NCBI GenBank assembly: GCA_030015575.1 | Contig: JASDDO010000006.1 | Span: 321,704,361-321,768,360 of the forward strand | Direction: 5' to 3' | Length of the DNA stretch: 64,000 bases | Origin: Agapanthus africanus | Lineage: Eukaryota > Streptophyta > Magnoliopsida > Asparagales > Amaryllidaceae | The notes under the pieces: generated by a model | Seen by the model: the letters and a program-made list of their open reading frames with translations, nothing else | Told to the model about the DNA's origin: nothing | The model's database searches: none | Shown: positions 54,621 to 64,000 of the stretch, one piece after another | Numbering within the stretch: position 1 is the stretch's first letter | Layout of the letters: each line of letters begins with the position of its first letter | Translations under genes and position numbers: made by a program

Positions 54621-55324
54621 ACCTTTGGTCCTCTAGATGATTATCATCTTCTTTGAGAATTATCTCTTCGTCAGAGCATTGCTCTCCTGTTGAAAAAACT
54701 TTTAAGAGCCAGAACTCTGTTAAAATTTAGGTCAAGTTTGAAACCTTCACTAAATTAGAGTTTTACCCATTAACAGAGCTTTACTCTTCATAGATCTTTG
54801 ATCTAAAGAAAAACCTTTTTAGGGTTTTATTAACAGAGCTTTGCTCTCTAAAAGGATCTTGCTTATGATTTCTTAATCCATTAATGGAGCTTTGCTCCTT
54901 TCAGATCATATAGAAGAACTCTTAAGAATTTGTTCATGGATCTTGAAGATAAAAAAATGAAATTTTATTTTTGATGGATCATCTTCTCAAAGCAAGGCTC
55001 TTCTTGAGAAATTTTATTCCTTCATCATTAGACTTTGACAGATGTCTGTCTAGTGAAGAGCGCTGCTCTCAATGGGAGTTTTACTCCTTTGCCCGAGGGA
55101 TTTCTCTCATTTAATGTGAATCTCTTAAGGATTTCCACTTTTAATGACAGCCCCATCCAATGATGAGGCTGTTTTATTAATGATGAACTGTCATCCAGAT
55201 TTTGTGGGTCCCCTTTGGTCCCTTTTAACTGCATTGCAGTGCGGTACGGGCTTATAGTACCTTGTAATAGAATTTAATTTATAGGATGGGTAGCTGAAAA
55301 TTCACTCTTTTTCGCGTAGGCATT
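54621..55324 (+). other. Leader of the Tat-2 antisense gene
   Basis: Non-coding. It carries many short palindromes (AGAGCATTGCTCT, AGAGCTTTACTCT, GGAGCTTTGCTCC) and ends CTCTTTTTCGCGTAG just before GCATTATG, an acceptor-like site in the same place as in Tat-1. Confidence 0.55.
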
Positions 55325-57623
55325 ATGTCTTCCGACACCTCCTTCCCGTCCATTCTCTCAGAAGGCGGGTTCCTTGAAGCACCCGTTGACCGTGAAGTTT
55401 TTGCGTTGATAAAAGACCATGACCTGGAGCACAAGAGCCTTCATTTATGGGGTAAATGGTATGACCAAATTATCATGGGCTGACGGAGCTTTTCCTATGC
55501 GACAAACTCGGAGCCTATTTCAGCTATTGCTTATGCAAATGCGTCTCCGAAAAATTACACTGTGGAGGAGGTCAACTGGACTTCGGAAGGTCTCCTTCGG
55601 CCTTCTATCGCCGCAATACCCATGTAGCCGCCAATAGCTTTGGACATCCTAGGGCGACGCATATGTCAAGGCGAGTCGCGTCCTTGGGGACAGCCGTACA
55701 ATGTAGGACTAACTCCCCGTCACCCAGCCGGATATTTGCAGTGGGCCCGGTATATCTTATCGGCGAGGAGATCACAGTTGATGAAGCTCGGATTGTATTC
55801 CGCCATCTATGCTTCTTTGTTTCAATATTCCACACCCCCTACATGGTGGGTCAGGGCATTTCTGGAACAGTGGAACATTCCAAGCCACACCTTCCTCCTG
55901 TCAGATCGAGAAGTCTCCATTTCTTTGGAGGAGTTTGCAGAGGTCTCAGGTTTACCCGTTAGGGGGGAACATTACGAGGAATTGCTTCCCCGGATGAGTA
56001 TGTTTTCGCTACCAAATCTATAGTAATGGGTCTTACTCCCGAGAATACTATTCAACATCAATTTCCGAGCTTGATAAAGGTGTTGAATATGTATGAAAAC
56101 CTCTCTCTCGCATCCGAAGGTCGTGGAGTTAATTTTACGGCTTTTATTGCTGATTTTCTTCGCTCGGAAATGTTGAAGGAAGAAGTCGATAAATTTTCCA
56201 GTCTTGATGACCCCTTGGGCTTAGGTTTAGGCAATCTACCGGCGGCGGAGATAGATCGGAAAAGCTTCTTTCTACCTGATACCCCGGTCATTCCTTTTAC
56301 AGAGCTGGCGGCTCCTGGAATTGATGAAGAAACGTTCATTCTAGGGTTCCTTAGATTGTGGCTGAGTTGGTTCGCGCTTCTCATGCACCCTCGCCGCATG
56401 AGGCCGTCCGACTTCTATCCTGCGCATCGAATGGTTGCCGGGATACAAGTGGCTTTGGAGATTGCTGGGTTAGCCCATATGTACCATGGCCTCAGCTTGG
56501 CAGCTGATACCACTGAGCCAGGGGTGCAGTTGGTAAATTTCCCGATGCATTATTTCACGTCATGGCTCAAGTTACACGTGCTAGGCGCCTTTGGCATCCA
56601 CAAGAGGCCGAGCTTTTATGACAGGTGAAGGTTCCCTCGGATCATGCAACTGATTGGCGCTTCTGTCGTGACTCTGACGCAACGGGAAGCTAGAGGCTTG
56701 CTCCTTCGCCCGCGCACGGTTGGGGCTGGCATGTCCTTTACTGATAAAGTTTTGACCGTCGGCCAAGAGTCGGGGAAGACGGTGCTATCCTTACAGGACA
56801 TATTTAAAGATGGGGTCTCTGTCTTGAAGGCTCGAGAGATTATTCATCTGCACTCCATCCAGCCAGGCTTTTTTGTATTCAAGATGAATGACTCGGGTTT
56901 ATTCATGAGGTATAACCCGCATCGCTTCGCCCAGCAATTATGTTACAATCAGGGCATCCCACTTGAGGCTTTTTTGGTCGAACCTGCTGCTTCCGAAGAG
57001 GGAATGCGGAGCGCACTGCATCATTTCATGCACTTAAACACAGGGTCCAACTTCTTTATCAGCGAGCCGAGCTGCGTCCCAACGGCCCTTAATGCATACG
57101 TGGTATGGTATCAGCATTCAATGGGCGCCGTCATCAGGGAGGAGAAATGATTGTTGCTCGATCTCAAAGGTGCAATGCCGGCTGGTGATCGAAATGTTCC
57201 TCTGAAGTGATGAAACATTGTTCATCCTCCATGAGAGAGGTCACTGTAGTTGAGCCTCCACACGTGCTAAGCCCTACGCGCGGGTTGCCCCATCCAGCGT
57301 ACCCGAAAAAGAAGTGGCTGCCGCGTCCCCCGAGTCGGACGCTGGAAAATAAATTGGGACTCGTCGTCCAAAGGCGTCTACCAAACGCAAACTCGTGTCA
57401 TCGGCTCCCGGTGCCCGCCCTCAGAAGAAGAAGAAGCAAGTACTTTCTTTGGACACCATATTAGGCTCGACGCCCCCTGCTCCGTTTAGCGAAGGCTTGA
57501 GCGAATATGGGACCAACGAGGGTTTATTCGGGATACTTGATGATACCGATTTGGAGGTTGCCATTGAAGCTTCCAAATAATTGGCCGCCCTCGAAAAGGA
57601 ATTGGTCGCCCTTGCGCAGTCAG

Positions 57624-57703
57624 GTATACTTTATCCTTATCCTTCAGCTGTTTATTTCACTCTTTTTTTATCCTACTTTGACTGACGTTTCCTGTTTTAA
57701 CAG
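57624..57703 (+). other. Intron a of the antisense gene
   Basis: CAG|GTATAC...TTTTAACAG|GTGCC. Removing it joins the flanking exons in phase (ALAQSG-ASTEEA). Confidence 0.7.
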
Positions 57704-58348
57704 GTGCCTCTACAGAAGAAGCCATTGCTGCTTCGCTTAAAACCTTTGAAGAGGAGGAAAGGCTTCACGCCTCATTGCCAACAGAAGCTTCGCTTGAACG
57801 ACCGATGATGGATACTGTAACGGTTCCGGAGGTAAAACCTAGACCTAGTGATAATATCTCCTTGGCGAAGGTCTTGAAGAAGCCTCCTCTCCCTGTCAAA
57901 ACCGAGAAGCAGCCCAATAAACATACGGCCAGAGGAAAGAAGTGATCTTCTGCAATCACTAGCTCTAGACAAAAGCGAGGGAAGAAGACCGTTACTAGTC
58001 CACCGCAAGACGGTCTTCTTTTTCCTGGTTCATCTGCCGAGGAAGCGGCACAATTGGCTGAGGCTATAAGACGCTCACAAGATAAATCCGAGAATGTAAG
58101 GATCCCGAAAAGGCCTTACCCTGCCGTCATCTTTTATGAAGACCCTCCGTGGATACGGCGACTATTCATAGGCCCTCTAGAAGAATGGGGCGAAAGGGCT
58201 CTTAAGCAGGCCGTATCAGCCGACACTGAGGATGCACTTTCATTGTGGACTGGTGGCTACGAGTCTACTCTCGAACCTCGGCGAGCATACCTCCTCAGAA
58301 AAGAGCGTCGGCTTGAACAAGCCATACTAGAAGCTCCCTTGCGCATCG

Positions 58349-58385
58349 GTATGTTCATTATCTCTTTGTGACATTTTGTATTTCT

Positions 58386-58432
<47 letters not shown>

Positions 58433-58455
58433 TTATCCTCATACAAACTTTGCAG
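58349..58455 (+). other. Intron b of the antisense gene, with (TA)n
   Basis: ATCG|GTATGT...ACTTTGCAG|GGACT. Removal joins LRIG and TSAMAERL in phase although the flanking open frames differ. The intron contains a (TA)n run at about 58391-58430. Confidence 0.75.
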
Positions 58456-58854
58456 GGACTTCGGCGATGGCAGAGAGGCTGGGTCCAAGTTGCGCCCTGA
58501 CTATGGACTTCACAGATAACCCCGATGAGGCACTAATCAGTGTGGAGAGGGCTGACGCCATTGTTGTTCCTGCGATAGAGCTTCCCTTGGTGATTCCTGC
58601 TCTTCAGATGATTGCTCCTCCGGAAGAGGCATCTTCATTGGCTGCGGATCCGATGGATCTTTCCGGGGACGGCCCGGCGACTGTGGGACAGGTGGTCGAA
58701 GCCACTTTCGTTCTATTGGAGCGTGTAGTGATGGTCACTGCTTCTCCACCAGACGTTATTATACCAGCCGACATCCCTGATGATGCGCTCGGGAACACGG
58801 ATGAGGGTGAGGCAGTCGCTACATCCAGTGATGCTCTTGTCATGGTCTCAACCG

Positions 58855-58948
58855 GTGAGTTACCAGGTAACTTTTAGGTTATTGCTTTCTATTCTATTCT
58901 GCAATCCCTTTTATACCTTTTCTGATAGTACTTTTGTTTCGAATGCAG
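58855..58948 (+). other. Intron c of the antisense gene
   Basis: ACCG|GTGAGT...TTTCGAATGCAG|CTGTG. Removal joins VMVST and AVVGVEIV in phase. Confidence 0.75.
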
Positions 58949-59059
58949 CTGTGGTAGGCGTTGAGATTGTGCCACCCGAGGAAGTGCCACCGGTTACCGC
59001 TTTGACGGTGGCCGCCCCTCCATCTTTTCTTATATCTTCTCAAATGTTGGAAGGAATGG

Positions 59060-59128
59060 GTTTGTGATAAATTTAAATCGGGGACAGCATCTTTCGTGTA
59101 CTGACCTTGTATCATCGTGATCTCGCAG
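59060..59128 (+). other. Intron d of the antisense gene
   Basis: ATGG|GTTTGT...GATCTCGCAG|GAGTT. Removal bypasses a stop and joins MLEGMG and VLLDHLYQ in phase. Confidence 0.65.
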
Positions 59129-59209
59129 GAGTTCTCCTTGATCATTTGTATCAGGTGCTGAACCCGCACTTCTCCTTCCCGTCGGAGATTGCTTCATCTA
59201 GTGGCGCTG

Positions 59210-59288
59210 GTGAGTACAGCCTTCAGCTAATGTTCCTTCTTTTACCGGCAGTCACATTATTGCTAATCCCTCTTTGTATTGCTTGTAG
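59210..59288 (+). other. Intron e of the antisense gene
   Basis: GCTG|GTGAGT...TTGCTTGTAG|CCTTA. Splice sites are good, but the next exon's best reading (GGDAVIVAPPVLPALP) is out of phase, so one small indel is present. Confidence 0.6.
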
Positions 59289-59362
59289 CCTTACAAATGG
59301 AGGTGGGGACGCGGTTATTGTTGCGCCACCAGTACTCCCAGCTCTGCCTCCTGTTGCAGTCG

Positions 59363-59435
59363 GTATAGTAGACTCTATTTTTCGTGTATTTTCTTTATTT
59401 CTCGAGCCGTCATCTGATTGTGATTTGTTTTGCAG
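59363..59435 (+). other. Intron f of the antisense gene
   Basis: AGTCG|GTATAG...TTGTTTTGCAG|CGGTC. Removal joins PPVAV and AVTSTPASF in phase. Confidence 0.7.
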
Positions 59436-60387
59436 CGGTCACATCGACTCCAGCCTCGTTCGAGTCTCGCATCATAATGTCGGCCGGACCCTTTTCTAGA
59501 CGTCCATCCTCGAAGGATGCCGCAAATAGTCTGTGCATGTTAAGCGACTATATTGAGGAGCTTGACGTGGAGGATCCCACATTTTCTGCGGACTTTGCTG
59601 CGGAGGTTAATCTAATGCTGGCGACGCTTATGAATTTTCATAATGAAGGCGTTGTCGAGTCTTGGGTTAACTACTGCCGGAAGATTGAGGCCTGCTTGCA
59701 CGAGCTTGAGCTAAGGTATCCTGTTCCGGAGGTGTTGGGTTTGAACTCCCAGCGAGCTACATGGTTTGAGCAAAGCGTTCCGTTCCTTCACCATTTCGAA
59801 CGAGAGGCAACCCTTAAGTGAAAGGAACGTGAGGCGACTTCCGCTGAATCTGTTCAACTACGCGCTGAGGTTACAGCAAATGTTGTCCAGCTGAACTCCA
59901 TCTTCGAAAACCTTCAACGATGTATCTCTGACGGGCTGGTGTTGAGGAAGAAGCTTGATCATAGTGAGCAGGTCGCGCAAAGTCAGGAGGCTGCTCAGCA
60001 GGAAATTGATCAGAAACTTTCGTCCTGTCTGCAGCAACGGGCCTAAATTGAAGCAGAGCTGGCCGCGGCGGCTGATCGTGAGAAGGAGTTGAGAGGAGTG
60101 CGCGAGTAGCTAGCTGATTTATTGAAGACACCTCCCTCCCAGTAGTTGCTTTTGTATAGATTGAACACTTGTAATCTTCGAATAACATGTATCCATTTTT
60201 TATTCTTTTATATGATTTGCCTTGTACTTAATTGAATTCATGAATGAAATATACACATTTTTTGTAATGTCTTGTGTCATCTCTCTACTTTCTCCTTTCT
60301 TTTGTTATCAGCATGTCACCTTAGCAAGCATAGCCGGCAGATGATAGAGTAAGTATCTTGTTTTGGCTTCTCCGAGGGATAGTGATG

Positions 60388-60602
60388 GCTTAGGAGGCAG
60401 GTTCAGATCTGCTGCCTAAGACTTCTTAATTTCATGAGCCGTGAGGGTCTCATGAAGACTTTTCTCCCTACGAGTCGAGAGGGTCCCGTAGGTGTATTTT
60501 CTCCTTAGGAATCGTGAGGATTCCTAAGTGCGTTTTCCCTTATAAGTCGTAAGGATCTTATAAGAGAATTTTCCCTCCTACAGGTCGAGAGGACCCGTAA
60601 GC
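60388..60602. repeat. Six-hairpin array, Tat-2 copy 1
   Basis: Hairpin 0 at 60388-60420 (CTTAGG..GGCAG/CTGCCTAAG) is followed by 60431-60456 (TTCATGAG/CTCATGAA), 60467-60492 (CCTACGAG/CCCGTAGG), 60504-60528 (CTTAGGAATC/GATTCCTAAG), 60539-60564 (CTTATAAG/CTTATAAG) and 60577-60602. Loops are CGTGAGG and CGAGAGG; linkers are TTTTCTCC-like. Confidence 0.9.
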
Positions 60603-61100
60603 GGTTGTTTCCCTCCTTGTCGGAATTTGACTTTGGAGAGTGTGGCCTGTGAATAGTATGCAAGAGTCCATTGTGGACCGACTTGCAGGGCCCCAGTGCT
60701 TAGGAAACTGGTTCTTATCCCTATTGCCTAAGGCTTTTCCTTACGAGTCGAGACGAATCGAGCAGTTCTCGCAAAGACACTAATTTCTTCACGAGTCGAG
60801 ACGAATCGAGCAGTTCTCGCAAGAATGTCCTAACGTTACAGTTAACCTTTGCTCTTTATGACAGAGGTCCGTTAGGGTCTGTAGTACTAGGGTTTTGTCC
60901 GTCGTACCATCGCGTTGGCTGGTGTATTCCTCGATAGGCAATCTTGCTGTTCGAGCAGCCTTGCGACTGTCGTGTCTCTGATCCCTTCGGGGATTGGACA
61001 AGACGTCTTCAAGCAATCCTCCTAGGCAGTTTAACCGTCGGAAGAGCAAGCGTTAGGAATTTTGCCATGCCGCTTTTTACTTGAAGTTAGGCCCATTTTG
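60603..61100. other. Tat-2 non-coding region with a 48-bp duplication
   Basis: No gene. ACGAGTCGAGACGAATCGAGCAGTTCTCGCAA-type sequence occurs twice (about 60741-60775 and 60792-60826). The following part matches Tat-1 at about 10560-10830. Confidence 0.65.
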
Positions 61101-62110
61101 GAAAGCCCCGATAAGTCATAACCACTCCGTGCTGGTGTGGGATGATCTCCGATACCCTTTCAGGTTTTATATGAGTTACCGTCAAGACCCTGAAGCTAGG
61201 AATTTAGCCTTCGCTTCGTTTGCTGGCATTGTGTCTCCTGTATCGAGACGAATGTCGCGGTTGTCTCTAGGTTGCTGGTGAACCATCGAGGTTTGGAACT
61301 AGGGATTTTGCCGTGGCTCCGTTGTTTAATTGTCGCGTCCGAATCCTGCCGGAGGAAGAACGCTGTAGTGACATCTCGTCTGTTGTGTCGAGACAAACGT
61401 CGAGGTGGTGATCACTCCGCGCTGGTTCGGGATGATCTCCGATAGTCTTTCAGGTTTTATATAAGTTACTGTCAAGACCCTGAAGCTAGGAATTTGGCCT
61501 TCGCTTCATTTGTTTTGTCGTGTCCGAATCCTGTTGGAGGAAGGACGCTGTATCGAGACGAACGTCAGGGTGGTGACCACTCCGTGCTGGTGTGGGATGA
61601 TCTCCGATTGTCTTTCAGGCTTTATATGAGTTGCCGTCAAGACCCTGAAGCTAGGAATTTGGCTTTCGCTTTGTTTATTTTGTCGTGTCCGAATCCTGTT
61701 GGAGGAAGGACGCTGTATTGACATCTCGTTTGCTATATCGAGACGAACGTCCAGGTGGTGCTGGGATTTTGCCATCACTCTGCTTTGTTTTGACCGTGAG
61801 GTCTTTTGTTGACATTGCGGCTGCACCCTGCTGGACTGCAAAGGAACGCCGTTGTTGATATCGCGTCTGGTGTGATGAGATGAATGCTGAGGTGGAGCCG
61901 GGATTTTGCCATCACTCCGCTTTGTTTCGACCGTGAGGTCTTTCGTTGACGTTGCATCTGCATCCTGCTGGACTGCGAAGAACGCCGTTGTTGACATTGC
62001 ATCTTGTGTAACGAGACGAATGCTGAGGTGGAGCTGGGGTTTTGCTATCACTCCGCTTTTCTAACGTTGCATCTGCCGTATCGAGATGATTGTCGAGGTG
62101 GCCTCTAGGT
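61101..62110. repeat. Tandem repeats of about 130-190 bp in Tat-2
   Basis: The block TGGGATGATCTCCGAT...GTCAAGACCCTGAAGCTAGGAATTT occurs at about 61137, 61427 and 61594. A second unit (GGATTTTGCCATCACTCYGCTTTGTTT...CGTGAGGTCTTT) occurs at about 61769 and 61905, with a shortened copy near 62037. Open frames on the minus strand here are periodic and not coding. Degenerate relatives lie at 10800-11260 in Tat-1. Confidence 0.8.
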
Positions 62111-62299
62111 TGTCTGGGAACAATCGAGATTTGGAGTAGGGACTTTGCCGTAGCTCCAGAGTTGATTACAGCGTTTGAATCCTGCTGAAACGGGGAGGAA
62201 CGCTGTTGATGATCTCTAGGCTATCCCTGCACCGTCGAGATTTGGCTTCGTTTTTTTATGAAGCCTGGGGAGGGAAGGTGTGATTCCTCCTTTGTTTGT

Positions 62300-62625
62300 G
62301 CCCCTGGATTGTATACAGGGATTAATGTGATATCACCTGTAGGGCATAAATTTCATTTTATTTTATTTCTTTCCGCGATGCTCTATCATTTCAGCTTTTA
62401 TATCATGAAAGTCGCAATTGCCCAATCATTTCGGCTATTTTTCGCGGTGCCCAATCATTTCGGCTATTTATTTTATTTTTACTCGCTGCTTTTTATTGCG
62501 AGTTGCCCAATCATTTCGGCTATTTTGCATGCATACATTTTTAATTGCTGATTTTGTTGTAAGTTGCCCCATCATTTTGGCTATTTTGTATGCATTTGCG
62601 ACTCGCTGGCTTTTTGCTGCAAGTT
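62300..62625. repeat. 46-bp motif and ACTCGC/GCGAGT hairpins in Tat-2
   Basis: GCCCCTGGATTGTATACAGGG opens a 46-bp unit (62300-62345) closing CTGTAGGGC. Then come ATCATTTCGGCTATTTT spacers and CTCGCT...GCGAG hairpins, in the same order as in Tat-1 (11335-11690). Confidence 0.75.
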
Positions 62626-62721
62626 TGGAATTAGACGCCGATTTCAGCATCAGCACCGCTACAACTGGAATATTAGCAGGAGCGAATCATCATTTGCCTC
62701 TGTCGATGTCGAACAAAGGTG

Positions 62722-62934
62722 GCTTAGCGACAGGGTTAGGATCCTGTCGACCAAGGCTTTTGACTTCATGAGCCGTAAGGGTCTCATGAAGGTATTTCTC
62801 CCTACGAGTCGTGAGAATCTCGTAGGTGCGTTTTCTCCTTAGGAATCGTGAGGATTCCTAAGTGTGTGTTCTCTTATAAGTCGTAAGGATCTTACAAGAG
62901 TGTTTTCTCCTTATAAGTTGAGAGGACTTACAAG
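62722..62934. repeat. Six-hairpin array, Tat-2 copy 2
   Basis: Hairpin 0 at 62722-62756 (CTTAG..CGACAGG/CCTGTCG..CCAAG) is followed by 62765-62790 (TTCATGAG/CTCATGAA), 62801-62826 (CCTACGAG/CTCGTAGG), 62838-62862 (CTTAGGAATC/GATTCCTAAG), 62873-62898 (CTTATAAG/CTTACAAG) and 62910-62934. Confidence 0.9.
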
Positions 62935-63069
62935 GGTTGTTCACCGTGCAGACATATCCCTAGTCATGGATGGGACTTTGTAAGGGAAATTTTTATTCGC
63001 GCCCGTTGATTGTATACAAGGGTCAGAGTTGAGCCACTTATAGGGCAGCATTGGAGGTTGTGGTGGCCG

Positions 63070-63284
63070 CTTAAGAACAGGTTCAGATCCCTGCAGCTTA
63101 AGATTTTTGAATCTTATGAGCCGTGAAGGTCTCATAAGAAGGTTCTCCTTACGAGTCGTGAGGATCTCAGAAGTGTAATTTCTCCTTAGAAATCGTGGGG
63201 ATCCCTAAGTGTGTTACTCCCTTATGAGTCATAAGGATCTCATGCGGGTGGTTTCTCCTTACAAGATCGAGAGGACCTTGCAAG
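63070..63284. repeat. Six-hairpin array, Tat-2 copy 3
   Basis: Hairpin 0 at 63070-63102 (GCTTAAGAACAGG/CCTGCAGCTTAAG) is followed by 63113-63138 (CTTATGAG/CTCATAAG), 63148-63173, 63185-63209 (CTTAGAAATC/GATCCCTAAG), 63221-63246 and 63258-63284. A 46-bp motif copy precedes it at 63001-63046, as before array 2 of Tat-1. Confidence 0.88.
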
Positions 63285-63493
63285 TGCCTTTTAACGAGAT
63301 TGTGCCCTTTTGGGTTTTCACAAAACTCGCCGGTAGCCCTGCTGTTTTTACTCACGGAGCCCTTTCGGGTTTTCATCCGTGCCCATTTTGCTTATGGACA
63401 TACCGTTTTTTTTTACCATGTCAGCCTGAGGATGCCGCGGGTTGGTATTAGTTTAACGACGTTTTGGTCATTAGTCAACGTATGATTACGCAG

Positions 63494-64000
63494 CTAGACT
63501 TTGCCGCGAATCTTCGCATGTTTTGTGTCGGTGGTGGATTCCTTGAAGAGAGGGCTGAGGGCGATTTCTTCGTCAGAGTCGCTTCCAAAGGTGACAACTT
63601 GCGATCCCTTGTTGTCGGCTATGTGACAGTTGCAAGCAGCTCTTTCGCGCTCATCTGTCGTGCTTTTCTGTCCCCGATGAACCTTGCGCTTCACTCGTTG
63701 AACGTGTCGTCGATGGGCAACATATCCCTGCCACCAGTTTTTAAAGCCTATGCACTCCTCGGTAGGGTGTGCAATCCTCCGATGGTATAGGCAGAAGTTG
63801 GGATGTATGTCCGCTTCCTCAAGACGTATATTACCAGGGGAATTTCCTTTGAGAGGGGGCAACTTCATTCCTATTGCCAGAGCCCTAGCGAATCGTTTCC
63901 TTACTTCAAGCTTGCTTTTGCTGGCGATAGGGATGTTTTGCTCCAGTTAGAGCGTCTCGACCTTTTCCTCCAGTCGTCGGTGTTTGGTTTTTTCGATTAT
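63494..64000 (-). pseudogene. gag: Tat-2 gag, C-terminal part, cut by the window end
   Basis: Read from 64000 down. A charged stretch with one stop (near 63948) leads to KLPPLKGNSPGNIRLEEADI and then a CX2HX4HX4C zinc motif (CLYHRRIAHPTEEC) at about 63740-63790. A basic stretch follows (RRHVQRVKRKVHRGQK), then a short acidic stretch, and the frame ends at 63494. This zinc motif is typical of Tat-lineage gag. Protease does not follow; the next sequence at lower coordinates is the 3' non-coding region, consistent with loss of pol. Confidence 0.7.

Larger units (their letters stand above)
55325..60144 (+). pseudogene. Antisense gene of Tat-2 with six introns (plant mobile domain-like)
   Basis: On the strand opposite to gag. 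From ATG 55325 (MSSDTSFPSILSEGGF) the protein continues through stops at 55478 and 55625 into a globular region (WNIPSHTFLLSDREVSISLE, EVSGLPVRGEHYEELLP). After a frameshift near 55990 it runs to about 57150 with a stop at 56626. The WxPxxHTF..LEE..GLPVxG pattern resembles the plant mobile domain. A basic, low-complexity middle (57400-58000) is followed by VIFYEDPPWIRRLFIGPLEEWGERALKQAV. Short proline/valine-rich exons then lead to a long coiled-coil-like C-terminus (59480-60144). Six GT-AG introns interrupt the 3' half. The gene is dead but well preserved. Antisense ORFs are known in some Tat elements; the multi-intron structure I have not met before. Confidence 0.7.
52044..64000 (-). mobile_element. 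Tat-2: Tat-lineage element without pol, carrying an antisense gene
   Basis: Order from low to high coordinate: 3' LTR, polypurine tract, antisense gene (plus strand), hairpin-rich region, then gag on the minus strand. In Tat-1 the hairpin-rich region is followed by integrase; here it is followed by gag, so pol is missing. The element runs off the window end. Confidence 0.75.

Noticed and set aside
56058..56399. Minus-strand frames inside the Tat-2 antisense gene
   Set aside because: Shadows of the plus-strand coding sequence, which has coherent domains and splice sites.
54508..60144. Tat-2 as an Ogre element with its extra ORF upstream of gag
   Set aside because: The ORF is on the opposite strand to gag and lies next to the polypurine tract end of the element, which fits an antisense ORF of the Retand/Grande type rather than Ogre ORF1.
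61506..62051. 181-residue minus-strand frame with internal repeats
   Set aside because: It mirrors the DNA tandem repeat; the repeat units shift frame elsewhere, and the equivalent region in Tat-1 is not open.
1..64000. tRNA or rRNA genes
   Set aside because: tRNA-like words occur only as primer-binding sites beside LTRs; I saw no cloverleaf with A and B boxes and no rRNA sequence.

Overview
This is plant nuclear DNA, almost certainly from an angiosperm and probably a eudicot. It is AT-rich, has no prokaryotic operons or ribosome binding sites, and consists almost entirely of LTR retrotransposons inserted into one another. Athila-type and Tat-type Ty3/Gypsy elements, two Ty1/Copia elements and the LTRs of a third Gypsy family fill it. 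I find no convincing host gene, tRNA or rRNA. The density of old, nested, broken elements suggests pericentromeric or other heterochromatin (inference).

Layout, using working names. 1-1809: 3' part of a Gypsy LTR (Gyp-a) sitting in Cop-1. 1810-6598: Cop-1, a minus-strand Copia (gag/protease remnant, leader, PBS, LTR), cut by Tat-1. 6599-23379: Tat-1, a Tat-lineage Gypsy on the minus strand (3' LTR, PPT, small antisense gene, hairpin arrays, integrase, RNase H remnant). Tat-1 is split at 14210-22816 by Ath-1, a young plus-strand Athila-type element with 1301-bp LTRs and the target duplication GCTTG. 23380 to about 30215: Cop-2, a plus-strand Copia. About 30216-32814: 3' end of another Athila (Ath-2, plus). 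About 32815-33807: an inverted Athila LTR fragment and a scrambled junction. About 33808-48105: Ath-3, a minus-strand Athila with gag, protease, RT, RNase H, integrase and an intact env-like ORF. Its gag is split by a 3312-bp solo LTR (Gyp-b, 43330-46641, target duplication GTACT). 48106-52043: Ath-4, a minus-strand gag-protease-only Athila, cut by Tat-2. 52044-64000: Tat-2, a Tat element on the minus strand that appears to have lost pol and carries a large antisense gene with six GT-AG introns.

How the parts relate. Ath-3 shows the full Athila coding order. Ath-1 and Ath-4 lack RT, RNase H and integrase, share a C-terminal tail, and Ath-1 moved recently although its gag is broken. They therefore look like a non-autonomous lineage moved in trans by relatives of Ath-3. 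Tat-1 and Tat-2 share LTR ends, an internal TATA box reading against pol, and a region of repeated hairpins, but differ in the antisense gene and in whether pol is present.

Most striking is a recurrent DNA design: serial hairpins with a near-constant loop and different but still complementary arms. In the Tat elements it forms ordered arrays of six hairpins, five arrays in all. It also occurs as GGAC/GTCC, ACTCGC/GCGAGT and LTR hairpins in Tat, as three hairpins with related loops in both Copia leaders, and as AGGA-loop hairpins beside the polypurine tracts of the Athila elements. Arms that change together between copies suggest either selection for pairing or a templated mutation process.
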